NCBI GenBank assembly: GCA_963665455.1
Contig: OY762279.1
Coordinates: forward strand, 1,550,001-1,614,000
Length of the DNA: 64,000 bases
Direction: 5' to 3'
Source of the DNA: VXNE01 sp963665455
GTDB lineage: Bacteria; Pseudomonadota; Gammaproteobacteria; Pseudomonadales; Azotimanducaceae
How positions within the stretch are numbered: position 1 is the first letter of the stretch; each line of letters starts with the position of its first letter. Positions 1 through 7,488 of this stretch are shown here, piece after piece. A program made the position numbers and the translations under genes. The notes beneath the pieces were generated by a model, which saw only the letters and a list, made by a program, of their open reading frames with translations, was not told the DNA's origin and made no database searches.

Positions 1-1
1 G

Positions 2-1768
2 CCTACTTCCGACCGAGAGTCGGGTTGGGTCGGCCCATCTGGCCCGATAGGCAAGTTTGTCGTCCGGGAAGCGCGAAAGAGCCTGAACGCCTATCGCGAA
101 CAACCAGAACTGATTGCGGAACACGCTCGTTCGGAATTGGATACGGCGCACGGCGGATGTGCTCATCTCCAGATAGCCGAACTCGTTCAGAACAGCGCCG
201 ACGCTCTCTTAGGGTCGCAAAAGGGGAGGAGCATCCTGATCCGCCTAGGGAACGGATTCCTCTATTGCGCGGACGACGGAAAGGCCATCGACGAAGATGG
301 GGTCAAGGGCCTCATGTTCGACCGGATGGGAACCAAGCGAAACACACGGGCAATAGGAAGGTTTGGGCGAGGCTTCAAATCCGTACTGCGCGTGACGGAC
401 GCACCAGAGTTTTACAGCCGTTCGGGATCCTTCCGATTCGATAGGAAACGCGCGAAGGAGCGCATTGCAGAGTTCGAGTCGGTCGGACACTATCCAGTGT
501 TGCGTTTACCGGAACCCGTCGAGCCGAATGACAAAGCCGATGAGGATTTGCGGGAGATGATGCGTTGGGCGACGAATGTCGTTCGCCTACCCCTCAAGCC
601 CGGAACGCACGACGATCTTGTCCAGCAGATGCGAGACTTTCCGCCGGAGTTCTTGCTCTTCGTCGATCATGTTCGCTATCTGACCCTTGAGGATGGCGAG
701 ATCTCACGAGCCTTCATGCTGCATCAAAAGTACGGTGAGTTGCTAGTCGACACCGGCCAAGAAGTCACGAGATGGCGCCTGTTTGACATCAAGCATCGTC
801 TTACCGAAGAGGCTCGAGACGATTGGCATTTGCACGATGAAGGCGACAAAGTGCCGCTCTGGTGGGCTGCTCCGCTCGATAGGCTGGATCGCCCGGGTCG
901 ATTCTGGGCGTTCTTGCCTACCGAAACCAACAGCCTGGTGGCCGGCGTCCTGAACGCGCCATGGAAGACCAACGACGATCGCCAAAGTCTGCTGCCGGGG
1001 CCCTACAACGAGGAGCTGATCGAAGCGGCGGCTGCGATGATTGCGGAAAGGCTTCCGCAACTCGCGACGGATAGCGACCCTGCGAGGCACTTGGACGCGC
1101 TTCCGCGCCGGCGCCGGGGGGGGGACGACTCAAGACAAGCCGGTCTTCTTCGCACGAGCCTGTTCTCTAGCCTTGAAGGACGGGAGGTCGTCCCCGACCA
1201 AGACGGCAGGTTGCGTCTCATCGATGAAGTCTCGTACCCGCCGGTAGAGCTGACTGAAGGGACGGATACAGAACCTCTCGAACTATGGGCGGCGTTCCCC
1301 GGCCGGCCAAGGGATTGGGTCCATCACAAGGCGCTTACTCGCGACCGGCTTGCCGCCATCAACCGGTTGTTTCCGCCGCGTTGGACTGGCGACGAACGAC
1401 GCGCGCCTCGGGCACGACTGGCCGAGTGGCTCGAAGCTCTTGTGGAAGGCAAAAAAGACGACGATGCGATTCAGGCTTCGAAGGCGGCAATCCGGACCGC
1501 CGCTGCCATTTCGGCCCAAAAGCGGCGCAACGAGCGCCTCGGGAGAATTGTCTTGAGGCACGACGGTAGCTGGGGGATGCCGGACCCGGAAGCGCTGTTC
1601 CTGCCACAACCAGACTGGGACGGCACCCACGGGAAGGTAACGTATGTACACCCGGAGCTGGCGGGGGATAGCGAAACCGTGTGGGCACTGAAGGCTTTAG
1701 GCCTCAAGGTGACGTCACCGGAGCGCGCGTTCAGACTCGGGTGGTTGTCGCCACCATCCAAACCCTGA
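2..1768 (+). CDS. Sacsin-type (GHKL/Hsp90-like) ATPase domain protein, 5' end outside window
   Basis: The frame is open from the first bases of the window and no stop precedes it, so the true start lies upstream. The visible N-terminus reads ...FVVREARKSLNAY...ELIAEHA, then AHLQIAELVQNSADAL, the GHKL ATP-binding helix with the catalytic-type Glu and Asn, then YCADDGKAID and IGRFGRGFKSVL, the two glycine motifs of the Hsp90/sacsin ATP site. Such proteins occur in defence islands and are thought to be large ATP-driven sensors; the role here is inferred. The 588 visible residues end shortly after a region (LGLKVTSPERAFR) that in relatives, as I recall them, continues further, so the C-terminus may be shortened. 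Helicase remains lie just downstream. Confidence 0.75.
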   Translation, partial: PTSDRESGWVGPSGPIGKFVVREARKSLNAYREQPELIAEHARSELDTAHGGCAHLQIAELVQNSADALLGSQKGRSILIRLGNGFLYCADDGKAIDEDGVKGLMFDRMGTKRNTRAIGRFGRGFKSVLRVTDAPEFYSRSGSFRFDRKRAKERIAEFESVGHYPVLRLPEPVEPNDKADEDLREMMRWATNVVRLPLKPGTHDDLVQQMRDFPPEFLLFVDHVRYLTLEDGEISRAFMLHQKYGELLVDTGQEVTRWRLFDIKHRLTEEARDDWHLHDEGDKVPLWWAAPLDRLDRPGRFWAFLPTETNSLVAGVLNAPWKTNDDRQSLLPGPYNEELIEAAAAMIAERLPQLATDSDPARHLDALPRRRRGGDDSRQAGLLRTSLFSSLEGREVVPDQDGRLRLIDEVSYPPVELTEGTDTEPLELWAAFPGRPRDWVHHKALTRDRLAAINRLFPPRWTGDERRAPRARLAEWLEALVEGKKDDDAIQASKAAIRTAAAISAQKRRNERLGRIVLRHDGSWGMPDPEALFLPQPDWDGTHGKVTYVHPELAGDSETVWALKALGLKVTSPERAFRLGWLSPPSKP

Positions 1769-1813
1769 ACGCCGAACTATCGAATCGTCATAGCGTGAGT
1801 GGGGCGACGGTGA

Positions 1814-1930
1814 ACGGCAACACGTCGCCGCGTAGTGGAGGAGTTCCGGTGCGGCGACACAGAAGTGCTGGTCAACCATAGCGTGTTTCGCGAGGGATTC
1901 GATGCGCCCACGACGTCTCGTGATCTAAGG
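1814..1930 (+). pseudogene. Remnant of an SF2 helicase (motif V region)
   Basis: Between the sacsin-type gene and the next start, the same frame encodes RRRVVEEFRCGDTEVLVN followed by HSVFREGFDAPTTS. This matches the motif V neighbourhood of superfamily 2 helicases (R..v...F..G...vLvn....EGfDaP). Stops bound it upstream (a TGA at 1811) and the frame dissolves after about 40 codons, so only a scrap of a deleted helicase remains. It suggests that the sacsin-type gene once sat beside a helicase, as in many defence islands. The fragment is too short to say which helicase subfamily. Confidence 0.6.
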
Positions 1931-1932
1931 GG

Positions 1933-4900
1933 ATGTCGGAGACTGCGACTCCGGTGAAGGAGCCGGCCGCGCACGGGGTTCTCGAAGCGTACGTCGCACG
2001 GTGTGCGCGGCGTTTGCGCCGGGCGGCGGCCGTGCGGCTCGCGGCTATCGCACTCCTCGGAGCGCTTGCCGCGACGGCGCTGTTCTCGGCGGTCGTTGTC
2101 CATTGGGTGCCGGGCGCTTGGTGGGCCGTCGCGGCGCGCATGCTCCTCTGCATCGCCGCGATGCTGCCGTTCGGGGTGGCGTGGTGGATCCGCGGACGGG
2201 GCGTCGCTCCGGCCTACCGCATCGAACGCTTGGTACCCGATTTCGACGGTCGCTTGGCGACGTGGGCCGATGCGCGGCGCGGGGGCCGCGAGTCACGGCT
2301 CCTGACGGCCCTGGCGCGCGAAACGGCGTCCATCGCCGCGGAGCATCGTCCCGCGACGGTCGTTCCCGCACGTCGGTTCGTCCCTTGGTCGCTCGTGGCC
2401 GGTGCCGCCGTTGCGGCCCTGGTTTGGCTGCTCGTCGCGGCGCCCACCGCGTGGCAGCTCGCCGGGCAGCGGCTCTTCACGGGTTCGCTTTTCGCGGACG
2501 GACAACCCCGCGTCGTCGTGCAACCCGGCGATGTCGTCGTACCACGCGGCTCGGACGTGGTGGTGCGAGCGACTCCGTGGGGTTTCGAACCCGGCGCCAT
2601 GCGTCTACATGCGGCATTCGCCGGCGGCCCAGGCTGGGAACGGGTGGACATGTCCTCCGCCGGCGAGGGCGCGTCCGAGTTCGTGCTCGTGGCCGTGACG
2701 GAACCGGTCGAGTACTACGTGTCCGCCGGGTCGCTCAACTCGGCACGCTTCCGGGTGGACGTCGCGGACCTGCCGGTCGTCGAGACCCTGGCGCTCGACG
2801 TCACTTGGCCGGAGTGGACGGGGATCCCCACGCGCAGACAGTTCGAGGGCGACGTCGCGGGGGTGGAGGGGACGCGCGTGGCGGTCGAGGCCGCGGCGGA
2901 TCTGCCTTTCATCGGCGCGCACCTGGTCCGGGACGGCACGGCGCGCCCGATGGAGATAGACGGCCACGTCGGTACCGCGGGCTTCGAGATCGACGGGGCG
3001 GGTACCTGGCATCTCGCGGTGGTTCACCAGGGCGTGCTCGTGCGCATCACCGAGGAGTTCGCGATCGACCTCGCGGTGGACACGCCGCCCGAGGTCGAGT
3101 TCGCCTTCCCCGGCCACGACCGTTCCATCACCGCCATCGAGGAACTCGCGCTGCGCTTCCAGGCCGAGGACGACTTCGGCATCGAGGGTCTCGCGCTCCA
3201 CTATTCGGCGAACGGCGGCCCCTCCGTGCAACGCGAATTGCTCGCGGAGCGGGATACGGAAGTGGAGGGCGGCACACTGCTGATGTTCGAGGACCTGACG
3301 ACCCCGGAAGGGGAAACGGCGCGGGCGCTCCGCCCCGGCGATGTCGTCTCCTTCTTCGCCGAGGCGCGCGACCGGGAGCACGCGACGCGCAGCGCGCTCT
3401 ACTTCGCCGACGTGCGCCCATTCGACCGCCGCTACCGTGAACGGCAGGCGCGGGGCGGCGGCGGGAGCGGTGGCCAAGGCATCGACATCGCGGCCCGCCA
3501 ACGGGACATCGTGAGCGCGACCTGGAACCTCATCCTCGAGCGGGACCGGGGCGAACGCGGCGGCCCGGAACTCGCGGACCGCACCGACGTGCTCGCGCTC
3601 CTCCAGGAACGGCTCATGGAGCAGATCGACACGCTCATCGCGCGGAGCGAGGGCCGCGGACTCTCCGCGAGCGCGGAGATCGACGTATTCGTGATGGAAC
3701 TCGCGCAGGCCCGGGAGTTCATGGCGCCGGCGGCCGAGCGTCTGGCGGAACACGCCCTCGACGAGGCACTTCCGCTGGAGCAGAAGGCCCTGCAGCACGC
3801 GCTGGCGGCCGAGGCCGGTCTACGCGAGATGAACGTGTCCCTTGCGTCCGAGGCGGCCGGCGCGGGCGGCGGCATGGACCGCTCGCTGTCGGAATTGATC
3901 GACCTCGAGATGGATCCCGAACGCAACCGCTACGAGATGCCGCGTGCGCCGGGGGGACGGGATGCGGGGACGGGGGACGACGAGGAGTGGAAGCGTCTCG
4001 CCGAACTTGCCCGCCGCCAGGAGGCGCTCGCGCGCTCGGCGGACCGTCAGCAAATGCCCGTTTCGCGTTGGCGCCAGGAACGGCTGCGCAGGGAAATCGA
4101 GGAGATGCGGCAGCGGCTGGCGCGGGCCGGGGGCGGTCGTTCCGGGCGCATAGACGACGCGATCGGGCGTCTGGACGAAGCACGCAACGCCATCGACGAC
4201 ACCCTTGAGGGACGGGGCGGGCAGCGCGAACAGGAGCGCATCGCGGATGCCCTGCGCGAGGCGGCCGAGGGCCTGCGCGAAGCGGATCGCCGGAAAGGCA
4301 TCGAGGCCATCGAGGAAGCGCGGCGCGGCGTGTCGGGCCTCGTGCGTACGCAGCAGGGGATCAATGAGCGCTTGACGGCCCTACAGGACGAAAGTCTCGA
4401 CGCGGCACGGCGGGGAACGCGGATCCCCCACGACTCCCAAGGGCGGGCCGCCGCCGCGCTGGACGTTGCGACGGACGCCGACCGCAAGCGCCGCATGCAG
4501 GAGGAGTTCGGCGAGATCGTGCGTCGCCTCGAGGCGTTGCGGTCGTCGCTGCCGGAACGGGAGGGGGCGTCGCTCGCAAGTGCGCTCGACGAGGTATCCG
4601 ACGCGCGGATCGTTGAACGCATGGCCGCGGCGGCGGAGGTGTTCGACCGGGGCCGGCCACTCTTCCTGATCGGGCAAGAGGAATTCGTCGAGGAGGCGCT
4701 TGTGCGTTTCGGGGAGCGCCTCGGACGGCTCGCGGCCCGGCTGGCGGCGCGCACGGGCGGCGAGCCGACCAAAACCGGACTTGCCCGGGCCCAGGACCTG
4801 CGGCGCGACTTCGAGCAGGCTGCCGCTGGGGGCGACGCCGGGGCGATGGAGCAGGTCGCGCACGCCGTGGCCGCCATGGCACTGGAAGTGCTCGGCCCCG

Positions 4901-5136
4901 GGGACAGGCCCGATCTCTCGCCGGACCGCGCCCAATACCGAGCGCTCGGCACCTCCGGCGAGAACACCGAACGCCTTTACCGGATGACCCTCGACCGCCT
5001 TGACCGCCTCGAAATCACGCTCCTGCGGTCGGGGCGCGCCGGCATTCGTGCGGAGGCGCGACGCGACGATGCGTACGACTCCGAGGACGTCGCCCGCTAC
5101 TTCCGGCAGTTGAGCTGCGGCGAAGCCTGCGAGTAA
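1933..5136 (+). CDS. Large DUF4175-like membrane protein with coiled-coil C-terminal half
   Basis: A 1067-residue protein. Two hydrophobic helices lie near residues 36-85 (LAAIALLGALAATALFSAVV; MLLCIAAMLPFGVAWWI) and a third near 155-175, followed by a predicted extracytoplasmic beta-rich stretch and a long, charged, Arg/Glu/Ala-rich helical C-terminal half (about 500-1060). This arrangement resembles DUF4175/TIGR02302-type proteins, whose function is unknown. An AAGGGG run directly abuts the ATG, so spacing is poor and a slightly later start is possible. No MoxR or von Willebrand gene, often found beside such proteins, lies in view. Stands alone between a defence remnant and an LLM oxidoreductase. 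Confidence 0.55.
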   Translation: MSETATPVKEPAAHGVLEAYVARCARRLRRAAAVRLAAIALLGALAATALFSAVVVHWVPGAWWAVAARMLLCIAAMLPFGVAWWIRGRGVAPAYRIERLVPDFDGRLATWADARRGGRESRLLTALARETASIAAEHRPATVVPARRFVPWSLVAGAAVAALVWLLVAAPTAWQLAGQRLFTGSLFADGQPRVVVQPGDVVVPRGSDVVVRATPWGFEPGAMRLHAAFAGGPGWERVDMSSAGEGASEFVLVAVTEPVEYYVSAGSLNSARFRVDVADLPVVETLALDVTWPEWTGIPTRRQFEGDVAGVEGTRVAVEAAADLPFIGAHLVRDGTARPMEIDGHVGTAGFEIDGAGTWHLAVVHQGVLVRITEEFAIDLAVDTPPEVEFAFPGHDRSITAIEELALRFQAEDDFGIEGLALHYSANGGPSVQRELLAERDTEVEGGTLLMFEDLTTPEGETARALRPGDVVSFFAEARDREHATRSALYFADVRPFDRRYRERQARGGGGSGGQGIDIAARQRDIVSATWNLILERDRGERGGPELADRTDVLALLQERLMEQIDTLIARSEGRGLSASAEIDVFVMELAQAREFMAPAAERLAEHALDEALPLEQKALQHALAAEAGLREMNVSLASEAAGAGGGMDRSLSELIDLEMDPERNRYEMPRAPGGRDAGTGDDEEWKRLAELARRQEALARSADRQQMPVSRWRQERLRREIEEMRQRLARAGGGRSGRIDDAIGRLDEARNAIDDTLEGRGGQREQERIADALREAAEGLREADRRKGIEAIEEARRGVSGLVRTQQGINERLTALQDESLDAARRGTRIPHDSQGRAAAALDVATDADRKRRMQEEFGEIVRRLEALRSSLPEREGASLASALDEVSDARIVERMAAAAEVFDRGRPLFLIGQEEFVEEALVRFGERLGRLAARLAARTGGEPTKTGLARAQDLRRDFEQAAAGGDAGAMEQVAHAVAAMALEVLGPGDRPDLSPDRAQYRALGTSGENTERLYRMTLDRLDRLEITLLRSGRAGIRAEARRDDAYDSEDVARYFRQLSCGEACE

Positions 5137-5179
5137 CCGAAGCGGCTACACTGCGATTCCCCCCGCAGAGGAGTTCGTC

Positions 5180-6250
5180 ATGGAGTTCTGGACCTCGACC
5201 GTGGCCGCGCCGACCCGCAGCGCCGACTTCGCACGGCGGGCGGAGGCCGCCGGTTGGGACGGAATGCTCGTCGTGGACTCGCAGAACCTCTCCGGCGACC
5301 CCTACATCTGCCTCGCGCTGGCGGCGGAAGCGACGGACACCCTGGGACTCGCCACGTCCGTGACGAATCCGGTGACGCGCTACCCGGCGGTCACGGCGTC
5401 GTCGGCGCTGTCCCTTCAGCGCGTGTCCCACGGGCGCATGGTGGTCGGCATCGGGCGCGGCGATAGCGCCTTGGCGCATCTGGGCCGGGCGCCGGCGCGC
5501 CTCGGCTGGTTCGAACGTTATGTGGCGCACCTGCAGGCGTACCTGCGTGGCGAGGAGGTGGCCTTCGAGGAAGTGGGAATTCCCGATGACGCGGCGGGTC
5601 CGACCGAGGTGCTCGGCTTGGCGGACGAGCCGGAGACCAGTGCCATCCGCTGGATCGGCGGCGGCCCCAAGGTCCCCGTCGAGGTGGTTGCTACCGGCCC
5701 GCGGGTTGTCGGGATTGCCGCGCGGCATGCGGACCGGGTGCTCCTTGCCCTCGGTGCCGAGCCGAAGCGGATCGCATGGGGGATCGAGACGGCGCGCCAG
5801 GCGGCGAAGGCGGCGGGACGGGACCCGGATGCGTTGCGGTTCGGTGCCTACGTCAACGTGGTCTGCCACGACGATCCGGCGGTGGGCCGGGAGCTGGGGC
5901 GGGCCACCACCGGCCTCTTCGCCCGGTTCTCGGTGATGTACGGAGAGATCTCCGGGCCCGCCGACGAGGCGCAGGCCGAGGTGTTCCACAACCTGCACGA
6001 CCTCTATGACATGAACGCCCACGGCCAGGCCGGCGGCCAGCAGACGACGGCGCTCACGGAGGATTTCATCGACGGCTACGCGATCGTCGGCGGTCCCGAT
6101 CATTGCGCGTCGCGACTGAACGACCTCGTGGAGCTCGGCATCGAGAAGTTCCTCGTCATGGGGCCGAACTTCGCGGCACCGTCCGCAGAGGCCCGGGCCG
6201 CCGCGGCCCGCTTCGCGGAGGATGTCCTGCCGCGGCTGCGCGGTGCCTGA
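5180..6250 (+). CDS. LLM-class (luciferase-like) flavin-dependent oxidoreductase
   Basis: A 356-residue TIM-barrel protein of the bacterial luciferase / F420-dependent family. Family signatures: an MEFWTS start strand, FARRAEAAGWDGMLVVDSQN, then the repeated barrel elements LGLATSVTNPVTRYPAV and GRMVVGIGRGDS. The family uses FMNH2 or reduced F420 to oxidise or reduce small substrates; which one cannot be read here. The start has GAGGAG nine to fourteen bases upstream. A truncated tandem duplicate begins 14 bp after its stop. At least three other LLM genes lie in the window, a density typical of lineages that degrade diverse organic compounds. Confidence 0.85.
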   Translation: MEFWTSTVAAPTRSADFARRAEAAGWDGMLVVDSQNLSGDPYICLALAAEATDTLGLATSVTNPVTRYPAVTASSALSLQRVSHGRMVVGIGRGDSALAHLGRAPARLGWFERYVAHLQAYLRGEEVAFEEVGIPDDAAGPTEVLGLADEPETSAIRWIGGGPKVPVEVVATGPRVVGIAARHADRVLLALGAEPKRIAWGIETARQAAKAAGRDPDALRFGAYVNVVCHDDPAVGRELGRATTGLFARFSVMYGEISGPADEAQAEVFHNLHDLYDMNAHGQAGGQQTTALTEDFIDGYAIVGGPDHCASRLNDLVELGIEKFLVMGPNFAAPSAEARAAAARFAEDVLPRLRGA

Positions 6251-6264
6251 CGAGGAGAGGCGCC

Positions 6265-6504
6265 ATGGAGTTCTGGACACCCACCTTCGCCACGCCCACC
6301 CTGAGTGCGGACTTCGCCCGTCGTGCCGAAGCGGTGGGCTGGGACGGCATGCTCGTCGTCGACTCCCAGAACCTGTGGGGCGACCCATACGTCTGCCTCG
6401 CGCTCGCGGGAGCGGTCACGGAGCGGCTGGGCCTCGCGACGTCCGTAACGGACCCGGTCACCCGCTACCCGGCGGCGACGGCGTCCTCCGCCCTGTCCCT
6501 GCAG
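6265..6504 (+). pseudogene. Truncated tandem copy of the LLM oxidoreductase
   Basis: Starts MEFWTPTFATPTLSADFARR with GAGGAG upstream and follows the preceding gene closely for about 80 codons, up to SSALSLQ. There the similarity stops and the frame runs into sequence that is antisense to a HEPN-like gene. The missing part is more than three quarters of the protein, so it cannot form the barrel. A CTGCAG hexamer sits at the junction (about 6499-6504) and is shared by both genes' readings. This is a tandem duplication later cut by a deletion or insertion. Confidence 0.8.
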
Positions 6505-6804
6505 GTACAGGAACAACTGCGCAAAGTTCCTGACCTCGATGGACAGCGACGACAACTCGGATCCCTTGCAGGCTTCCGCGGCCTGTCTGTGGCTCAACGC
6601 GCGATAGACGCGTACCCACGGCTCGGTCGAGGACTGAGTTCGGCCAACCAGTTCGTCAGCGCAGCACTGTGCGAGCGCGTGAAACAGCGCGTAGTAGGTC
6701 GTGCTCACGGCACGACGAAGATCCGACCCCGGTGGCCTTCCGCGGCCCGCCGGGATCAACCGCTCCGCCGTGGTGAGGAAGTCAGAAGCGTTCAGGTCGC
6801 CAAT
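6499..6804 (-). pseudogene. HEPN-like protein gene, C-terminally truncated
   Basis: Reading leftwards, the frame gives DLNASDFLTTAERLI, then SDLRRAVSTTYYALFHAL and VRNFAQLFLYLQ, after which it enters the antisense of the broken LLM copy. The RRAVSTTYYALFH helix is typical of HEPN-superfamily proteins, many of which are toxin RNases or ligand-binding partners of small nucleotidyltransferase-like proteins. About 85-100 residues remain of an expected 140-150. The start is unclear: candidates are CTG at 6795, ATT at 6804, or TTG at 6759. It overlaps the end of the upstream minus-strand gene, as two-gene toxin-antitoxin operons do. Confidence 0.5.
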
Positions 6805-7093
6805 CCTTGGCGTCGGCCTTCGCGACTAGGTGCGTCGCGGGCCAGGCATCGACGTCCATGTCCCACAAGATGTCTTGAATTAGAACCTCTAGGCTCGGAC
6901 TGGTCGGCGGGGCCAGATCATCGGGTTTGCCATCGTAGATGGCCCAGACGTCCACCATGTCCATGTCGCACCAAGACTTGCCGGGGAGCACCCAAATGTC
7001 GGCGAACTCCACCTCCGAGTGTGTCGTGCGCACCATGTCTTGGATTCTCACCTCGATGGTGGACCAGTCCGGCTCTTGGATTGCCGCCGTCAT
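6782..7093 (-). CDS. Small acidic protein, probable partner of the HEPN-like gene
   Basis: A 103-residue acidic protein beginning MTAAIQEPDWSTIEVRIQDM. The core IWVLPGKSWCDMDMVDVWAIYDG followed by LAPPTSPSLEVLIQDIL and WPATHLVAKADA recalls, in outline only, small nucleotidyltransferase-like proteins (a D-x-D-x-W strand, then a helix, then a strand), but the GSxxxG signature of true MNT proteins is absent. I do not recognise the family with confidence. Its stop overlaps the presumed start of the HEPN-like gene, which suggests co-translation and a toxin-antitoxin-like role. An alternative start farther upstream (7183) would add a basic, unconvincing leader. Confidence 0.5.
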   Translation of the reverse strand: MTAAIQEPDWSTIEVRIQDMVRTTHSEVEFADIWVLPGKSWCDMDMVDVWAIYDGKPDDLAPPTSPSLEVLIQDILWDMDVDAWPATHLVAKADAKDWRPERF

Positions 7094-7264
7094 CTCGTCT
7101 TCCCAGAGCGCGCATCCTCTCGTTCTGAAGGGCAATGTTACTCGACAGGCACGCATCGTGGGCACGTTCGGATTACGCAACACCGGGCCGGACGACGTGC
7201 ACTAGGGGATTCCGTGCCCGATGCGTATCATGCCGCGCTTTCGTCCAGCCCTCGGGGTTCTCCG

Positions 7265-7468
7265 GTGTTCAAGTACCTCTATCCGCGCCTCTGGCCCATC
7301 GTCTTCCTCGCGTTCGGCCTGCTCGCCGCCGGCGGCACCCACGTGAGCTTCGAACTGGCGGGGTTGCGGATCACGTCCCACAATCTCATGTGGTTCCTGA
7401 TGGCCCTCGCCCACGTGGACGTGTTCTGGCGGGGGCGCAACGGTGTGCCGCAGCCCCAACACCACTGA
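7265..7468 (+). CDS. Small two-helix membrane protein
   Basis: A 67-residue protein from a GTG start, MFKYLYPRLWPIVFLAF, with two hydrophobic segments (about residues 10-24 and 40-55) and a short charged tail RGRNGVPQPQHH. The frame is open further upstream, with another GTG at 7214 that would add 17 residues. No family recognised. It converges with putA, whose stop is 20 bp away, and stands apart from the minus-strand pair to its left. Confidence 0.45.
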   Translation: MFKYLYPRLWPIVFLAFGLLAAGGTHVSFELAGLRITSHNLMWFLMALAHVDVFWRGRNGVPQPQHH

Positions 7469-7488
7469 CCCGAGGCCCGCTCGGGCGC

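Noticed and set aside
2605..3798. A 397-codon minus-strand frame inside the DUF4175 gene
   Set aside because: Composition is the mirror of GC-rich coding on the plus strand; no family motif, start or ribosome site.
6103..7128. A long plus-strand frame from the end of the first LLM gene through the broken copy and beyond
   Set aside because: It joins the LLM remnant to antisense of two minus-strand genes; only 6265-6504 has protein similarity.
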